64,000 nt of DNA, taken from Zunongwangia sp. HGR-M22 (GTDB lineage: Bacteria > Bacteroidota > Bacteroidia > Flavobacteriales > Flavobacteriaceae). The notes under the pieces were generated by a model. It made no database searches. It was given only the letters and a program-made list of their open reading frames with translations, and had not been told where the DNA came from. The stretch lies in the NCBI RefSeq assembly GCF_027594425.1, contig NZ_CP115159.1:1911001-1975000 (forward strand), written 5' to 3'. The first letter of the stretch is position 1. Each line of letters starts with the position of its first letter. Below are positions 24,929 through 34,740 of this stretch, piece after piece. Made by a program: the position numbers and the translations under genes.

Positions 24929-26104
24929 TTAAGATTTTTTACAAACAATAACTATTTTTTCTTCTTTTAGATTGGTGATGAAGAATAAATAATCATTACC
25001 GCCATCTTTAATATTATATTTTTTTTTGATACTCAATACATCCATAGGGAAATTACGCGTGCTAATATTGGCCTTTTTCCCTTTAAACTTTTTCTTTAAT
25101 TCTTTCGATCCAAAAGCTATAATTTCAGTAATTTGAAATTTTCTTCCCGGGAAATTTATATTTTTTTCTGAAGTAAATAAATGAGAGTTTTGATGAAGCT
25201 TTTTTACCTCAAATTTATTGGAAAGTTTACCGAATAATTGACTTTTCATGATCGCAGCGTTCGGCTCGTAAAGATAATTTTCAGGCAAACTGTAACTGGG
25301 TTGTTCTTCTTCATCTAAGATCGTTTGAAAGTTTTGATCATCTTTCTTACTGAAGTTTTTAGTAATAATTTTTACTGTTGAAGTACTATCTTTTTTTAAA
25401 ATCCAAAGCAATTCTTTCACCTCATTTTCGACAGCTACAATATGAATTTCAGCTACAGATTTCAGTTCAGAAATGCCTAATTTTAGATCGAGTAGAGGGG
25501 AAGTCTTTATTAGAATATGATCTGATTTTTCGAATAATAACTGTAAATTTTCAACTACATCTGGAGTACAATCTGCCAGGCGAAAAACTTTCCCACCATG
25601 ATCATCTCTTCTAGCGGGGTCTAAATAGATCCAATCGAACTTAAGTTCTTTAGTTCTTAAAAATGGGAGCCCATCACCAGAGTTCACTTCAATATTTTCA
25701 ACTTTAAGCGCTTTATAATTATGCTGAACGATTTTAGCTAGATTCTTATTTAATTCGTTGTAGAACAGGTTTTCTACATTTTTCGCAAAGAAATAGCTGT
25801 CGATGCCAAATCCACCGGTAAGATCGGCTAAACGCTTTCCTGAAACCAAAGACGCTTTATATTCCGCAGTAATTTGCGAAGAAGTTTGCTCTAAATTTAA
25901 TTTTGGTGGATATAAGATATGTTCATTTTCAAACCAAACAGGCAGTTTTCTTTCAGCGATTTTTCTTCCTGAAATTTGAGTAGCCAGTTCAGCCGCACTA
26001 ATTTTTTCAAAAGGACTTCCTTTTAAAACCAATTTAGAAATATCTGCTCGAAGATTTTCATTTACAAATTGCTGAACTTCGGGTTTTAAAAGTTCCATAT
26101 TCAT
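24929..26104 (-). CDS. Class I SAM-dependent methyltransferase, PG_1098 / THUMP-like family
   Basis: 391 residues. The SAM site is LADLTGGFGIDSYFFAKN, followed by YNELN as the acidic second strand. The catalytic-loop motif DPARR (in DWIYLDPARRDDHGG) resembles DPP(R/F) motifs of RNA methyltransferases. N-terminal helical and C-terminal ferredoxin-like regions fit the Bacteroidota PG_1098 family. It is probably an RNA methyltransferase with unknown target. It sits in the minus-strand run headed by tsaD, 10 bases downstream of the permease gene. Confidence 0.75.
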   Translation of the reverse strand: MNMELLKPEVQQFVNENLRADISKLVLKGSPFEKISAAELATQISGRKIAERKLPVWFENEHILYPPKLNLEQTSSQITAEYKASLVSGKRLADLTGGFGIDSYFFAKNVENLFYNELNKNLAKIVQHNYKALKVENIEVNSGDGLPFLRTKELKFDWIYLDPARRDDHGGKVFRLADCTPDVVENLQLLFEKSDHILIKTSPLLDLKLGISELKSVAEIHIVAVENEVKELLWILKKDSTSTVKIITKNFSKKDDQNFQTILDEEEQPSYSLPENYLYEPNAAIMKSQLFGKLSNKFEVKKLHQNSHLFTSEKNINFPGRKFQITEIIAFGSKELKKKFKGKKANISTRNFPMDVLSIKKKYNIKDGGNDYLFFITNLKEEKIVIVCKKS

Positions 26105-26114
26105 AAAGTCGAAA

Positions 26115-27203
26115 TTATAAATCGCGGGTGAGTCTTTTTACAATCTTGTAATCACTTAATGATTCTTTTGCAATCACTTTTATAGCGGTATAAACGGGAA
26201 CGGCAACCACCATACCTACGATACCAAAAACCAAACCTGCAATAAGAATAATCAAAAATATTTCTAATGGATGTGATTTTACACTGGCACCAAAAATCAT
26301 TGGCTGTGATATCAGATTATCAATTACCTGGCAAATCGCATAGCCTAGCATAACATAGATTAATTTGGGTAAAATAATTTCTTGAAAATCTGCTCCCAAA
26401 TTACTTGAAATTACAAAAAGTGCCATAAGTATGCCGGCAAACACAGGGCCTAAATAAGGAACCAAATTTAAGAAAGCACATATAAATGCGATGGCTACAG
26501 GATTATTAATTTCAAACAGTGTAAGCAAAATCATGTAAAGGATAAACAAAACTGTAATTTGAAGCGTTAACCCCACAAAATATCTGGAAAGCAGTATTTT
26601 AATTTTATTAAAAACACGTACAAATTTTTGCTCTTTCCCACGATCAGCAAAAACAAGTATACTATTTAGCATTAACTTGCTATCCTTTAAAAGGAAAAAG
26701 GAAATAAATATTACTGAGAAAAGCGCTACGATAGTTGCTCCTAATATGCCGAAAACATTATTTAAAAATTTAGGAATTAAACTTACATCTAGACTCCTAA
26801 CAAACTGACTTTCTTTTAAACTTTCTATTAGGTTAATCTCTTCAATACCTAGATAGGCATTTATCTGCGCGTTTAGATCGTTTAAGTCGCTTTTAAAAGC
26901 CTCGATATCAATACGACCTAGATACTGACTTTGCTCGATTACAATTGGGACAAAAACTAAAATAATCCCTACAAAAATCGCTAAAACCAAAAGTAAAACG
27001 ATAATTACCGAAATTTGGTTGGGGATTTTTAGACGTTGTCTAAGAAAAATAACCACTGGCCGCCCAATCAAAGAGATGATAGCAGCAACAACTATATAAA
27101 CGATAACCGACTGGATTTCGTAAAGGAAAAACAATAAAATCATGATTCCTAGAGCGATACCAACGGCTCTTAATATTCCGTACGAAAATTCTTTAGCATT
27201 CAC
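26115..27203 (-). CDS. AI-2E family transporter
   Basis: A 362-residue polytopic membrane protein with about seven or eight hydrophobic segments, an N-terminal pair, a mid-protein soluble region (about 90-150), and the conserved LNLVPYLGPVFAG and C-terminal GLVFGIVGMVVAVPVYT motifs of PF01594. Known: members range from AI-2 exporters to Na+/H+ antiporters, so the substrate is unassigned. The start is GTG. It belongs to the tsaD-rsmE minus-strand run. Confidence 0.85.
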   Translation of the reverse strand: MNAKEFSYGILRAVGIALGIMILLFFLYEIQSVIVYIVVAAIISLIGRPVVIFLRQRLKIPNQISVIIVLLLVLAIFVGIILVFVPIVIEQSQYLGRIDIEAFKSDLNDLNAQINAYLGIEEINLIESLKESQFVRSLDVSLIPKFLNNVFGILGATIVALFSVIFISFFLLKDSKLMLNSILVFADRGKEQKFVRVFNKIKILLSRYFVGLTLQITVLFILYMILLTLFEINNPVAIAFICAFLNLVPYLGPVFAGILMALFVISSNLGADFQEIILPKLIYVMLGYAICQVIDNLISQPMIFGASVKSHPLEIFLIILIAGLVFGIVGMVVAVPVYTAIKVIAKESLSDYKIVKRLTRDL

Positions 27204-27227
27204 AGGCTAAATATAGGATTTTCTAAT

Positions 27228-27740
27228 TTAAGCGGTCAAGCTTTTTGTGATTTCATAAAGAGAAATTCCTATAGACTGTGCCACATTCATACTAGTATTA
27301 TTCCCAAACATGTCGATATGTACAACTTCATCACAAAGCCCGAGGAGATTTTCAGAAACTCCAAAATTTTCATGGCCGGCAATAAGAACTATTTTTGCTG
27401 AAGTTTCTATCTTTAATCGTTGAAGAGGGATGCTATTTTCAGTAATTTCGAGAGCAATTATTTTGTAACCTTCGTCCTTTTTCTGCTGAATAAGGCTTAC
27501 CGAATCTTTCAGGAACTGAAAATCTACATATTCGTGCGTACTTCTTGAAGTTTTCTTTAATCGGTTGCTGTTTAAATTAGGTTCTAATCCGCAGAAAATA
27601 ATCTTTTCAACATGAAAAGCATCGCTCAATCTAAAAATGCTTCCAATATTCGCTTCTCCTGAAATATGGTCTAAAATAAGCGTAACAGGAAATTTCTTAG
27701 AACTGAATTTATTTTGGGAGTGACTAAGCTGCGTGTCCAT
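27228..27740 (-). CDS. TrmH/SpoU-family RNA 2'-O-methyltransferase
   Basis: A 170-residue single SPOUT domain. Motif 1 lies in LDHISGEANIGSIFRLSDAF, motif 2 in IVLIAGHENFGVS and motif 3 in DMFGNNTSMNVAQSIGISLYE, which form the deep-trefoil SAM site. No N-terminal RNA-binding extension is present, so this is a minimal TrmH. It probably 2'-O-methylates a tRNA or rRNA ribose. It starts 5 bases after the DUF4159 gene in the same run. Confidence 0.88.
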   Translation of the reverse strand: MDTQLSHSQNKFSSKKFPVTLILDHISGEANIGSIFRLSDAFHVEKIIFCGLEPNLNSNRLKKTSRSTHEYVDFQFLKDSVSLIQQKKDEGYKIIALEITENSIPLQRLKIETSAKIVLIAGHENFGVSENLLGLCDEVVHIDMFGNNTSMNVAQSIGISLYEITKSLTA

Positions 27741-27745
27741 TCTTA

Positions 27746-28393
27746 TTAATTTTCAAATGCATATTTGATGATATTGGCGCCCATTTTTAGCGCTTTCAAG
27801 CGAACTTCTTTGGGATCGTGATGTACTTCTTCATTCTCCCATCCGTCACCTAAATCACTTTCAAAAGTAAATAGTAACACTAATCTATTATTATCAAAAA
27901 TGCCTAATGCTTGTGGACGTTTACCATCATGCTCATGGATTTTTGGTAAGCCATTTGGGAATTTATATTCTGAATGAAAAATAGGATGCGAGGCTGGTAA
28001 TTCTTTTAGTTCCTTATCAGGAAAAACCTCTTTAAGTGCTGAAATTAAGTATTCGCGCATGCCGTAATTGTCATCGATATGTAAAAATCCACCACCTAAA
28101 AGATAGTTTCTTAAGTTTTCGGCTTCACTTTCAGAAAAGATGACATTCCCATGCCCTGTCATATGCACAAAAGGATACATAAAGATTTCTGGCCCTGCCG
28201 GATTTACAGTAACTGGTTTTGGATCTAATTGGGTCGCGATATTTTGATTGCAAAATGCAATAAGATTTGGCAGACCGGTAGGATTTGCATACCAATCGCC
28301 ACCACCATTATATTTTAAAAGTGCAATTTTTTGAGCTTGTATAAATTGAAGTCCGCCTATAAAAAGTAAGACCAAAAAGCACTTTTTAATCAT
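27746..28393 (-). CDS. Secreted DUF4159-family protein
   Basis: 215 residues with a signal peptide (MIKKCFLVLLFIGGLQFIQAQ). The body has the family features GGGDWYANPTGLPNL, HMTGHGNVIFSESEAENLRNYLLGGGFLHIDDNYG and GWENEEVH. Known: DUF4159 domains resemble glutamine-amidotransferase-like folds, but the biochemical role is unknown. The ATG overlaps the rsmE stop by one base, so the two are co-expressed. Confidence 0.85.
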   Translation of the reverse strand: MIKKCFLVLLFIGGLQFIQAQKIALLKYNGGGDWYANPTGLPNLIAFCNQNIATQLDPKPVTVNPAGPEIFMYPFVHMTGHGNVIFSESEAENLRNYLLGGGFLHIDDNYGMREYLISALKEVFPDKELKELPASHPIFHSEYKFPNGLPKIHEHDGKRPQALGIFDNNRLVLLFTFESDLGDGWENEEVHHDPKEVRLKALKMGANIIKYAFEN

Positions 28394-29106
28394 TATTCAG
28401 TTTCATTAATTAGGTTAATGGTATGGCAGGCTACAATCCCTGCAGTTTCTGTACGTAATCGGCTTGTGCCTAGACTTACTGGAGAAAACTCATTTTCTAA
28501 TGCCGCATCAATCTCTTCTGTAGAAAAATCACCTTCAGGACCAATTAATATTAACGTATCGGTTTGGGCAGCAGCTGCATTTTGCAATAAAATCCTGGGT
28601 TTGTTTTCTTCGCAATGCGCAATAAATTTTTCAGCTTTAAAAGATTGTTTTATAAATTCTGAAAAAACCACAGGTTCGTTTAATTTGGGCATTCTAAAAT
28701 GTAGTGATTGCTTCATCGCACTTTTTAAAACACGCTCATAGCGATCTAGTTTTACAACTTTACGCTCTGAATGATCGCAGAAAACCGGTGTTATTTCATC
28801 TACCCCAATCTCAGTAGCTTTTTCTAAAAACCATTCGTATCGATCGTTCATTTTGGTAGGTGCAACCGCCAAGTGCAGCCAGTATTTGGGCCGAGGTTCT
28901 TTTTCGGTATCGATAATTTTAGCAACGCATTGTTTAATATCTGCATTAATAATCTGCGCTGTAAATAGCAAGCCTTTGCCGTTTGTCACTTTAAGTAAAG
29001 CACCCTCTGTTCTGCGCAATACTTTAATTATATGTTTGCTTTCTTCTCTGCTAAAAACTATTTGTTGAGCAGATTCGTCGATATCTGGCTGAAAAAATAA
29101 TTGCAT
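28393..29106 (-). CDS. rsmE: 16S rRNA m3U1498 methyltransferase RsmE
   Basis: 237 residues with an N-terminal PUA-like domain and a C-terminal SPOUT domain. The hallmark LIGPEGDFSTEEI followed by LGTSRLRTETAGIVA (about 195-228) forms the knotted SAM pocket. Known: RsmE N3-methylates U1498 of 16S rRNA near the decoding site. It lies 2 bases after tsaD in the same orientation. Confidence 0.95.
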   Translation of the reverse strand: MQLFFQPDIDESAQQIVFSREESKHIIKVLRRTEGALLKVTNGKGLLFTAQIINADIKQCVAKIIDTEKEPRPKYWLHLAVAPTKMNDRYEWFLEKATEIGVDEITPVFCDHSERKVVKLDRYERVLKSAMKQSLHFRMPKLNEPVVFSEFIKQSFKAEKFIAHCEENKPRILLQNAAAAQTDTLILIGPEGDFSTEEIDAALENEFSPVSLGTSRLRTETAGIVACHTINLINETE

Positions 29107-29108
29107 AC

Positions 29109-30146
29109 TTATATTTTATATCGCGCCTGTGCGGTTGTCGAATAATCTGAAAATTCTTTTTTCAGAAATTTATAGTGTCCTGCAATGGCAATCATGGCAG
29201 CATTATCTGTAGTATATTCAAATTTGGGTATAAAACACTTCCATTTATATCTTTTTTCGGCATCTTTCAATGCGTTTCTTATACCACTGTTAGCGGAAAC
29301 CCCGCCACCAATAGCAACCTGGTTAATCCCTGTTGTCTTTACCGCTTTTTTTAGTTTATCCATTAAAATCTCTACGATAGTATATTGAATTGATGCACAG
29401 ATATCTTTCAGGTTCTTTTCAATAAATTCTGGGTCTTCTTTCACATGCTTTTCAACAAAATAAAGCACCGCAGTTTTAAAGCCGCTAAAACTAAAATTTA
29501 ATCCACTTACTTTCGGTTTAGGAAACTTAAAAGCTTTAGGATTTCCTTCTCTCGCGTATTTATCGATTAGAGGTCCTCCCGGATAAGGCAGACCTAAAAT
29601 TTTTGCACTTTTATCAAAAGCTTCTCCAACGGCATCATCAATGGTTTCGCCAATAACTTCCATAGAAAAGTAATCGCTGACTTTTACAATTTGAGTATGC
29701 CCACCACTAATCGTCATGGCTAAAAAAGGAAATTCTGGTTTTGCGAATCCATCTTCTTCAATAAAATGTGCTAATATATGCGCTTGCATATGATTAACTT
29801 CTATTAATGGGATACCTAATCCCATAGATAAACTTTTTGCAAAAGAAGTTCCAACTAGTAGAGATCCCATAAGTCCCGGACCTCTTGTAAAAGCAATTGC
29901 AGATATATCTTTTTTACCGATATTTGCCTTGGCAATGGCTTGATGAATCACAGGAACAATGTTTTGTTGGTGCGCCCTAGAGGCAAGTTCTGGAACAACA
30001 CCACCATATTGTTGATGAACTTCTTGAGTAGCGACAATATTACTACGTATCTTGCCGTTGCAAAGTATAGAAGCAGCAGTATCGTCACAAGAGGATTCTA
30101 TTCCTAAAATATAGATATCTTGGGCCATATTTGGGTTGTTGGGCAT
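29109..30146 (-). CDS. tsaD: tRNA N6-threonylcarbamoyltransferase TsaD
   Basis: 345 residues in the longer reading. The ATG at codon 7 (30128, MAQDIYILGIESS) is the more family-like start. The metal-binding HMQAH is at 119-123, with ESSCDDT near the N-terminus and GGVSANSGIR near the C-terminus. Known: TsaD transfers the threonylcarbamoyl group to A37 of ANN-decoding tRNAs together with TsaB/TsaE. It heads the minus-strand run that continues through rsmE and probably to 24270. Confidence 0.97.
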   Translation of the reverse strand: MPNNPNMAQDIYILGIESSCDDTAASILCNGKIRSNIVATQEVHQQYGGVVPELASRAHQQNIVPVIHQAIAKANIGKKDISAIAFTRGPGLMGSLLVGTSFAKSLSMGLGIPLIEVNHMQAHILAHFIEEDGFAKPEFPFLAMTISGGHTQIVKVSDYFSMEVIGETIDDAVGEAFDKSAKILGLPYPGGPLIDKYAREGNPKAFKFPKPKVSGLNFSFSGFKTAVLYFVEKHVKEDPEFIEKNLKDICASIQYTIVEILMDKLKKAVKTTGINQVAIGGGVSANSGIRNALKDAEKRYKWKCFIPKFEYTTDNAAMIAIAGHYKFLKKEFSDYSTTAQARYKI

Positions 30147-30166
30147 AAATATTGATAATTAGAACG

Positions 30167-30193
30167 CAAAGTTAAAACATAAAAGCATATCAA
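30167..30193 (-). promoter_or_regulatory. Promoter of the tsaD run
   Basis: The minus strand reads TTG (30193-30191), a 16-base spacer and TAACTTTG (30174-30167), a near-consensus Bacteroidota promoter ending 21-39 bases before the two possible tsaD starts. Confidence 0.6.
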
Positions 30194-30221
30194 AAAATTC
30201 TGGAAAATATTAACTAGAACA

Positions 30222-33200
30222 TTGGTTGGATTGCTTTTGCTGTTTATACTACTGCTTATAGTTTTTTCAATACCGTCGGTTCAAACTTCTTTGGCCGATA
30301 AACTTACCAAATCTTTAAAAGAAAACAATAATGTGAATATAGATATTGGCCGTGTGTCGCTAAGTTATTTTGGCGACGTTCAGGTTAATGACATTTATAT
30401 TGAAGATCACCACCAAGACACATTAATATTTGCTAAAGAAGTAAGAACTTCAATAGTTGGCTTAGGGAATTTATTGAATGGTTCTCCAAAACTTGGAAAG
30501 ACCGCCGTACAGGATTTTACGATGCGTATGCGTAGATACGAAGGTGAAGATCTGGATAATATGGGTGTTTTTATAAGTAAATTAAGTTCTGAATCCTCAT
30601 CCAACAATAAACCTTTTAAATTAAGTGTTTCGAATCTTCAGGTACTGGATAGTCGATATAGTTTTATTGATGAAAATAATAAGTATCCTGAAATTATCAA
30701 ATTTGATGAATTGAGCATTAATGCTGATAATTTTGGAGTTGATGGAGCTGAAATTACGGCAGATATCAAATTAATTAGAGCGCATGACAGCCGTGGAATG
30801 CAAATTAAACGCTTAAGTACAAATTTTCTCTATAATCCTACCAATATGAAGCTAAGTGAGTTGGAGATTATTACAACTCATTCAGAAATTTATGCCAATT
30901 TAGATTTTAACTATCAGGAAGGCGATTTTGGAGATTTTTTCAATAAAGTAAAAATAAAGGCAGATTTTCACGAATCTGAAATTTCTTCTAATGATCTTCA
31001 GGTTTTTTATGACGCTTTTGGAGATGATGAATCTTTAAATTTAAGCGCTAATTTAAGTGGTAATTTAAATGATCTCCAGATGAACGATGTGCAGCTTTTT
31101 GGTTTGGATCGCAGTGCTATCTACGGAGATCTTCATATGAAAGGTGCTTTTACAGGTGAAGCGGAAGATTTTGAACTAAGTGGTGATCTAAGAAATTTTT
31201 CTTCGAATTACTATGATTTAGTTAACTTTTTACCAGGAGTTTTAAGTGGAACACTTCCGCAAGAACTTAGTGCTTTTGGGAATGTAAGAGTGGATGGGAA
31301 TACAAAAATCACCAGTTCTTCTGTGGATTTAAATATCAATCTAACTTCTCAATTGGGATCGGCTACCGCAAAAGTTTATTTCAATAATCTGAATAGTGCT
31401 AATGCGGGTTATGCTGGAAATTTAAAAGTAAAAGATTTTAATTTAGGAAGGTTAATCGAAAACAAAGAAGTAGGAAAAACTTCTTTTAATTTAGATATTG
31501 ACGGAACTGGATTTACCGCAGATAATTTAAATACAAAACTTAAAGGCCAAATTTCAAAATTAGGTTTTAAAGGATATAATTATGCCAATATCCGTGTGAT
31601 TGGGAACATGCGTGCACCGGTATTTAACGGAAATCTGGCAATTAACGATCCTAATTTAAGAATGGAGTTTAATGGTCTCGCAGATTTATCTTCAGATGTT
31701 AATAATTACGATTTTGAAGCTTCTGTAGCCTATGCCGATCTTTTTAAAATGAATGTTATTGCTCGTGATACGATTTCTATTTTTAAAGGAGATATTATTA
31801 TGAATATGGCGGGCACAAATATTGACGATGCTGTTGGTCAAATTTTATTGCTGAATACTTCTTACGAAAATCAGATGGATATGTACAGATTTGATGATTT
31901 TAGCATCAAATCCAGCTTTGAAGGTGACATTAGGACAATCGCCATTAATAGTCCAGATGTGCTTAGCGGAGAAATGAAAGGTCGCTTCAGGTTATCTGAA
32001 TTAGAAGCTTTATTTCAGAATTCTATAGGTTCAATTTATACCAATTATGAGCCGAATGTGATTACCAATAATCAGTTTATGGAGTTTGATTTTGATGTCT
32101 ACAATAAAATTGTCGAAGTTTTTTATCCAGATTTAACCTTATCTCCCAATACTTTTTTGCGTGGTAGAGTAGAGTCTGATGAATCTGAATTCACACTTAA
32201 TTTCAGGTCTCCAGAAATCGATCTTTTTGATAATATTTTTCAGGGAGTAAACCTTCAGGTAGATAACACTAACCCTATCTATAATACTTATTTTGAAGCC
32301 GATAGTGTTTCTACTGCGAACTATAATTTTTCAGAATTCAGCTTTATTAATGTAACACAGCGCGACACCTTATTTGTACGTTCTGAATTTAAAGGTGGAA
32401 AAACCGATGAAGATGTTTTCAATATTAACTTATACCATACGATCAATAAAGAAAATCAATCTGTGGTAGGAATTCAGCGTAGTGATCTTACTTTTAAGAA
32501 AAACACCTGGTATATTAACCAAAACCGAAATAAGAAAAACAGAATTGTTTTTGAAAACAGCTTTAAAGATATCATCATAGATTCTTTAGTGATGAATCAT
32601 GAAAACGAAGAAATTCGATTAAGTGGTGTTGTTAGCGATTCAACTTACAAAGATTTACAGCTAAATTTTAATAATGTTGATCTTCATAAAATCACACCAG
32701 AAATTGATAGTTTGGATATAGGTGGGATTTTAAATGGTAAGTTAGATATACTTCAGGAAAAAGGTGCTTATTACCCCAATACTTCTATGCTAATAGATTC
32801 GTTGGAAATTAATGAAATATTGCTTGGGAATATGAATTTAGACGTCTCGGGTAACGAAGATCTTACCAAATACGAGATTAATGCAAAGCTTCAAAAGGAA
32901 GGCATAGAATCACTTTCAGCTAACGGAGCAATAAATGTTGAAGGCACACAGCCCACGATTGATTTAGAATTAGCCCTTCAGAAATTAAATATGGCGGCAT
33001 TTAGTCCGTTAGGAGGCGATGTATTAAGCGATATTCGTGGTTTAGCATCAGGTACGGCTACAGTAACAGGTAATTATAAAAATCCAGATTTTGGAGGAAG
33101 CCTTTTCTTAAATAAAGCAGGATTAAAAATACCTTATTTGAATGTTGATATTGATTTTCTAAATCAAGCCGAAGTCATTCTCGATCAGCAGCAATTTATT

Positions 33201-34640
33201 TTTAATGATATTGATATTCGGGATACCAAATATAAAACGCGTGGTATTTTGAAGGGAAATATTGCACACGAGAATTTTACAAAATGGTTTTTGGATCTGG
33301 GGATAACCACCGATAGATTATTGGTGCTGGATACAGAAGCCGACGAAGATGCTCTGTATTACGGTACTGCATTTATTAGTGGAGATGCAGGCATTAAGGG
33401 GCCAACAGATCAATTAGTGATAGACGTAAACGCGGCTACAGAGGAAGGAACAATTTTTAAAATTCCGCTAAGTGATCAAGAATCTGTAGGAGATAATTCT
33501 TATATCCACTTTTTAACTCCGGAAGAAAAGGCCGCACGTGCAGCAGGTAAAGAGATTGAAATACCTGAAGTAAAAGGAATAGAGCTTTTGTTTGATCTTG
33601 ATGTTACCCGGGATGCTGAAGTAGAAGTAGTAATCGACCAAACAAGTGGTAGTACATTACGTGGTCGAGGCGCAGGAAATTTACTTCTAGAAATTAATAC
33701 TAATGGTAAATTTAACATGTGGGGCGATTTTATCGTGTATGAAGGTGTTTATAATTTTAAGTATGCTGGTTTAGTACAAAAAGTATTTAATGTAAAATCT
33801 GGCGGAAGTATTAATTGGGACGGTAATCCATTGCAGGCAGAATTAAATGTTAGCGCTATTTATTCGCTAAATGCCAATCCTGCAGTCTTATTAGAAAACC
33901 CTTCAGTGAATCGAAAAATCCCTGTAGACGTTGTGATCAATCTACAAGGACAGGTAATTCAACCAGATATTAATTTCGATATTCAGTTTCCAACGGCAAG
34001 TTCTGTAGTGCGTTCAGAATTAGAATATCGTATGGACGATAGGGCAAGCAGAGAGCTACAGGCATTATTTCTAGTAACACAAAATGCGTTTTACAGCGAA
34101 TTTGGATTAAATCAAACTGCGATTACCGGTACGTTAGCTGAAAGAGCTTCGAGTATTGTAAACGATATTTTTGCCGATGATGATGGTAAATTTCAGGTAG
34201 GTGTTAACTACGTTCAGGGAGATCGTACCCCAAACCAACAAACAGTCGATCGATTTGGACTTACATTGAGTACCCAAATTAGTGAAAGAGTACTTATTAA
34301 TGGAGCAGTGGGAGTTCCTATTGGTGGTACTACCGAATCGGTTATTGTTGGAGATTTGGAAATCGACTTTTTGTTAAATGAAGATGGTTCTTTAAGAGCT
34401 ACGGTTTTTAATAGAGAAAATAATATTCAATTTATAGGTGAGCAAATTGGATTTACCCAAGGTGTTGGATTGTCATATTCTGTAGATTTCGACACTTTCA
34501 AAGAATTGATTAGAAAAATAGCAAATAAAGAATTGGAAAGCTCCAATACTCCTCAGGAAAATGTAAATGAGAAAATTGAAGCTAAAAACTCATTAGCTCC
34601 AGACTATATCAACTTTCCATCTGAAGATACAGATTTATAA
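30222..34640 (+). CDS. tamB: TamB-like translocation/assembly protein
   Basis: 1472 residues with a single N-terminal transmembrane anchor, then a very long beta-rich periplasmic body made of repeating short strands. It ends in the conserved DUF490 C-terminal domain (about 1080-1440), with GDFIVYEGVYNFKYAGLVQKVFNV and QFPTASSVVRSELEYR. Known: TamB-type proteins form a hydrophobic groove bridging inner and outer membranes for protein or phospholipid transport. The indicated TTG at 30222 gives a protein without the usual basic N-terminus. The frame stays open back to 30183, encoding a basic stretch (KHIKKFWKILTRT) that looks genuine but has no ATG, GTG or TTG. Confidence 0.92.
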   Translation: MVGLLLLFILLLIVFSIPSVQTSLADKLTKSLKENNNVNIDIGRVSLSYFGDVQVNDIYIEDHHQDTLIFAKEVRTSIVGLGNLLNGSPKLGKTAVQDFTMRMRRYEGEDLDNMGVFISKLSSESSSNNKPFKLSVSNLQVLDSRYSFIDENNKYPEIIKFDELSINADNFGVDGAEITADIKLIRAHDSRGMQIKRLSTNFLYNPTNMKLSELEIITTHSEIYANLDFNYQEGDFGDFFNKVKIKADFHESEISSNDLQVFYDAFGDDESLNLSANLSGNLNDLQMNDVQLFGLDRSAIYGDLHMKGAFTGEAEDFELSGDLRNFSSNYYDLVNFLPGVLSGTLPQELSAFGNVRVDGNTKITSSSVDLNINLTSQLGSATAKVYFNNLNSANAGYAGNLKVKDFNLGRLIENKEVGKTSFNLDIDGTGFTADNLNTKLKGQISKLGFKGYNYANIRVIGNMRAPVFNGNLAINDPNLRMEFNGLADLSSDVNNYDFEASVAYADLFKMNVIARDTISIFKGDIIMNMAGTNIDDAVGQILLLNTSYENQMDMYRFDDFSIKSSFEGDIRTIAINSPDVLSGEMKGRFRLSELEALFQNSIGSIYTNYEPNVITNNQFMEFDFDVYNKIVEVFYPDLTLSPNTFLRGRVESDESEFTLNFRSPEIDLFDNIFQGVNLQVDNTNPIYNTYFEADSVSTANYNFSEFSFINVTQRDTLFVRSEFKGGKTDEDVFNINLYHTINKENQSVVGIQRSDLTFKKNTWYINQNRNKKNRIVFENSFKDIIIDSLVMNHENEEIRLSGVVSDSTYKDLQLNFNNVDLHKITPEIDSLDIGGILNGKLDILQEKGAYYPNTSMLIDSLEINEILLGNMNLDVSGNEDLTKYEINAKLQKEGIESLSANGAINVEGTQPTIDLELALQKLNMAAFSPLGGDVLSDIRGLASGTATVTGNYKNPDFGGSLFLNKAGLKIPYLNVDIDFLNQAEVILDQQQFIFNDIDIRDTKYKTRGILKGNIAHENFTKWFLDLGITTDRLLVLDTEADEDALYYGTAFISGDAGIKGPTDQLVIDVNAATEEGTIFKIPLSDQESVGDNSYIHFLTPEEKAARAAGKEIEIPEVKGIELLFDLDVTRDAEVEVVIDQTSGSTLRGRGAGNLLLEINTNGKFNMWGDFIVYEGVYNFKYAGLVQKVFNVKSGGSINWDGNPLQAELNVSAIYSLNANPAVLLENPSVNRKIPVDVVINLQGQVIQPDINFDIQFPTASSVVRSELEYRMDDRASRELQALFLVTQNAFYSEFGLNQTAITGTLAERASSIVNDIFADDDGKFQVGVNYVQGDRTPNQQTVDRFGLTLSTQISERVLINGAVGVPIGGTTESVIVGDLEIDFLLNEDGSLRATVFNRENNIQFIGEQIGFTQGVGLSYSVDFDTFKELIRKIANKELESSNTPQENVNEKIEAKNSLAPDYINFPSEDTDL

Positions 34641-34740
34641 ACACTAAAAATAATTGATAATTTGAAGTCAATTAAATCCCAGTTCGCTTACTATTTTCGT
34701 GTTTACTTTGTAATTTTACAATCCAAATTATAATTATTTT

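Noticed and set aside
28418-28741. 107-codon frame antisense to rsmE
   Set aside because: A shadow of the conserved SPOUT coding sequence on the other strand, with no domain or promoter of its own.
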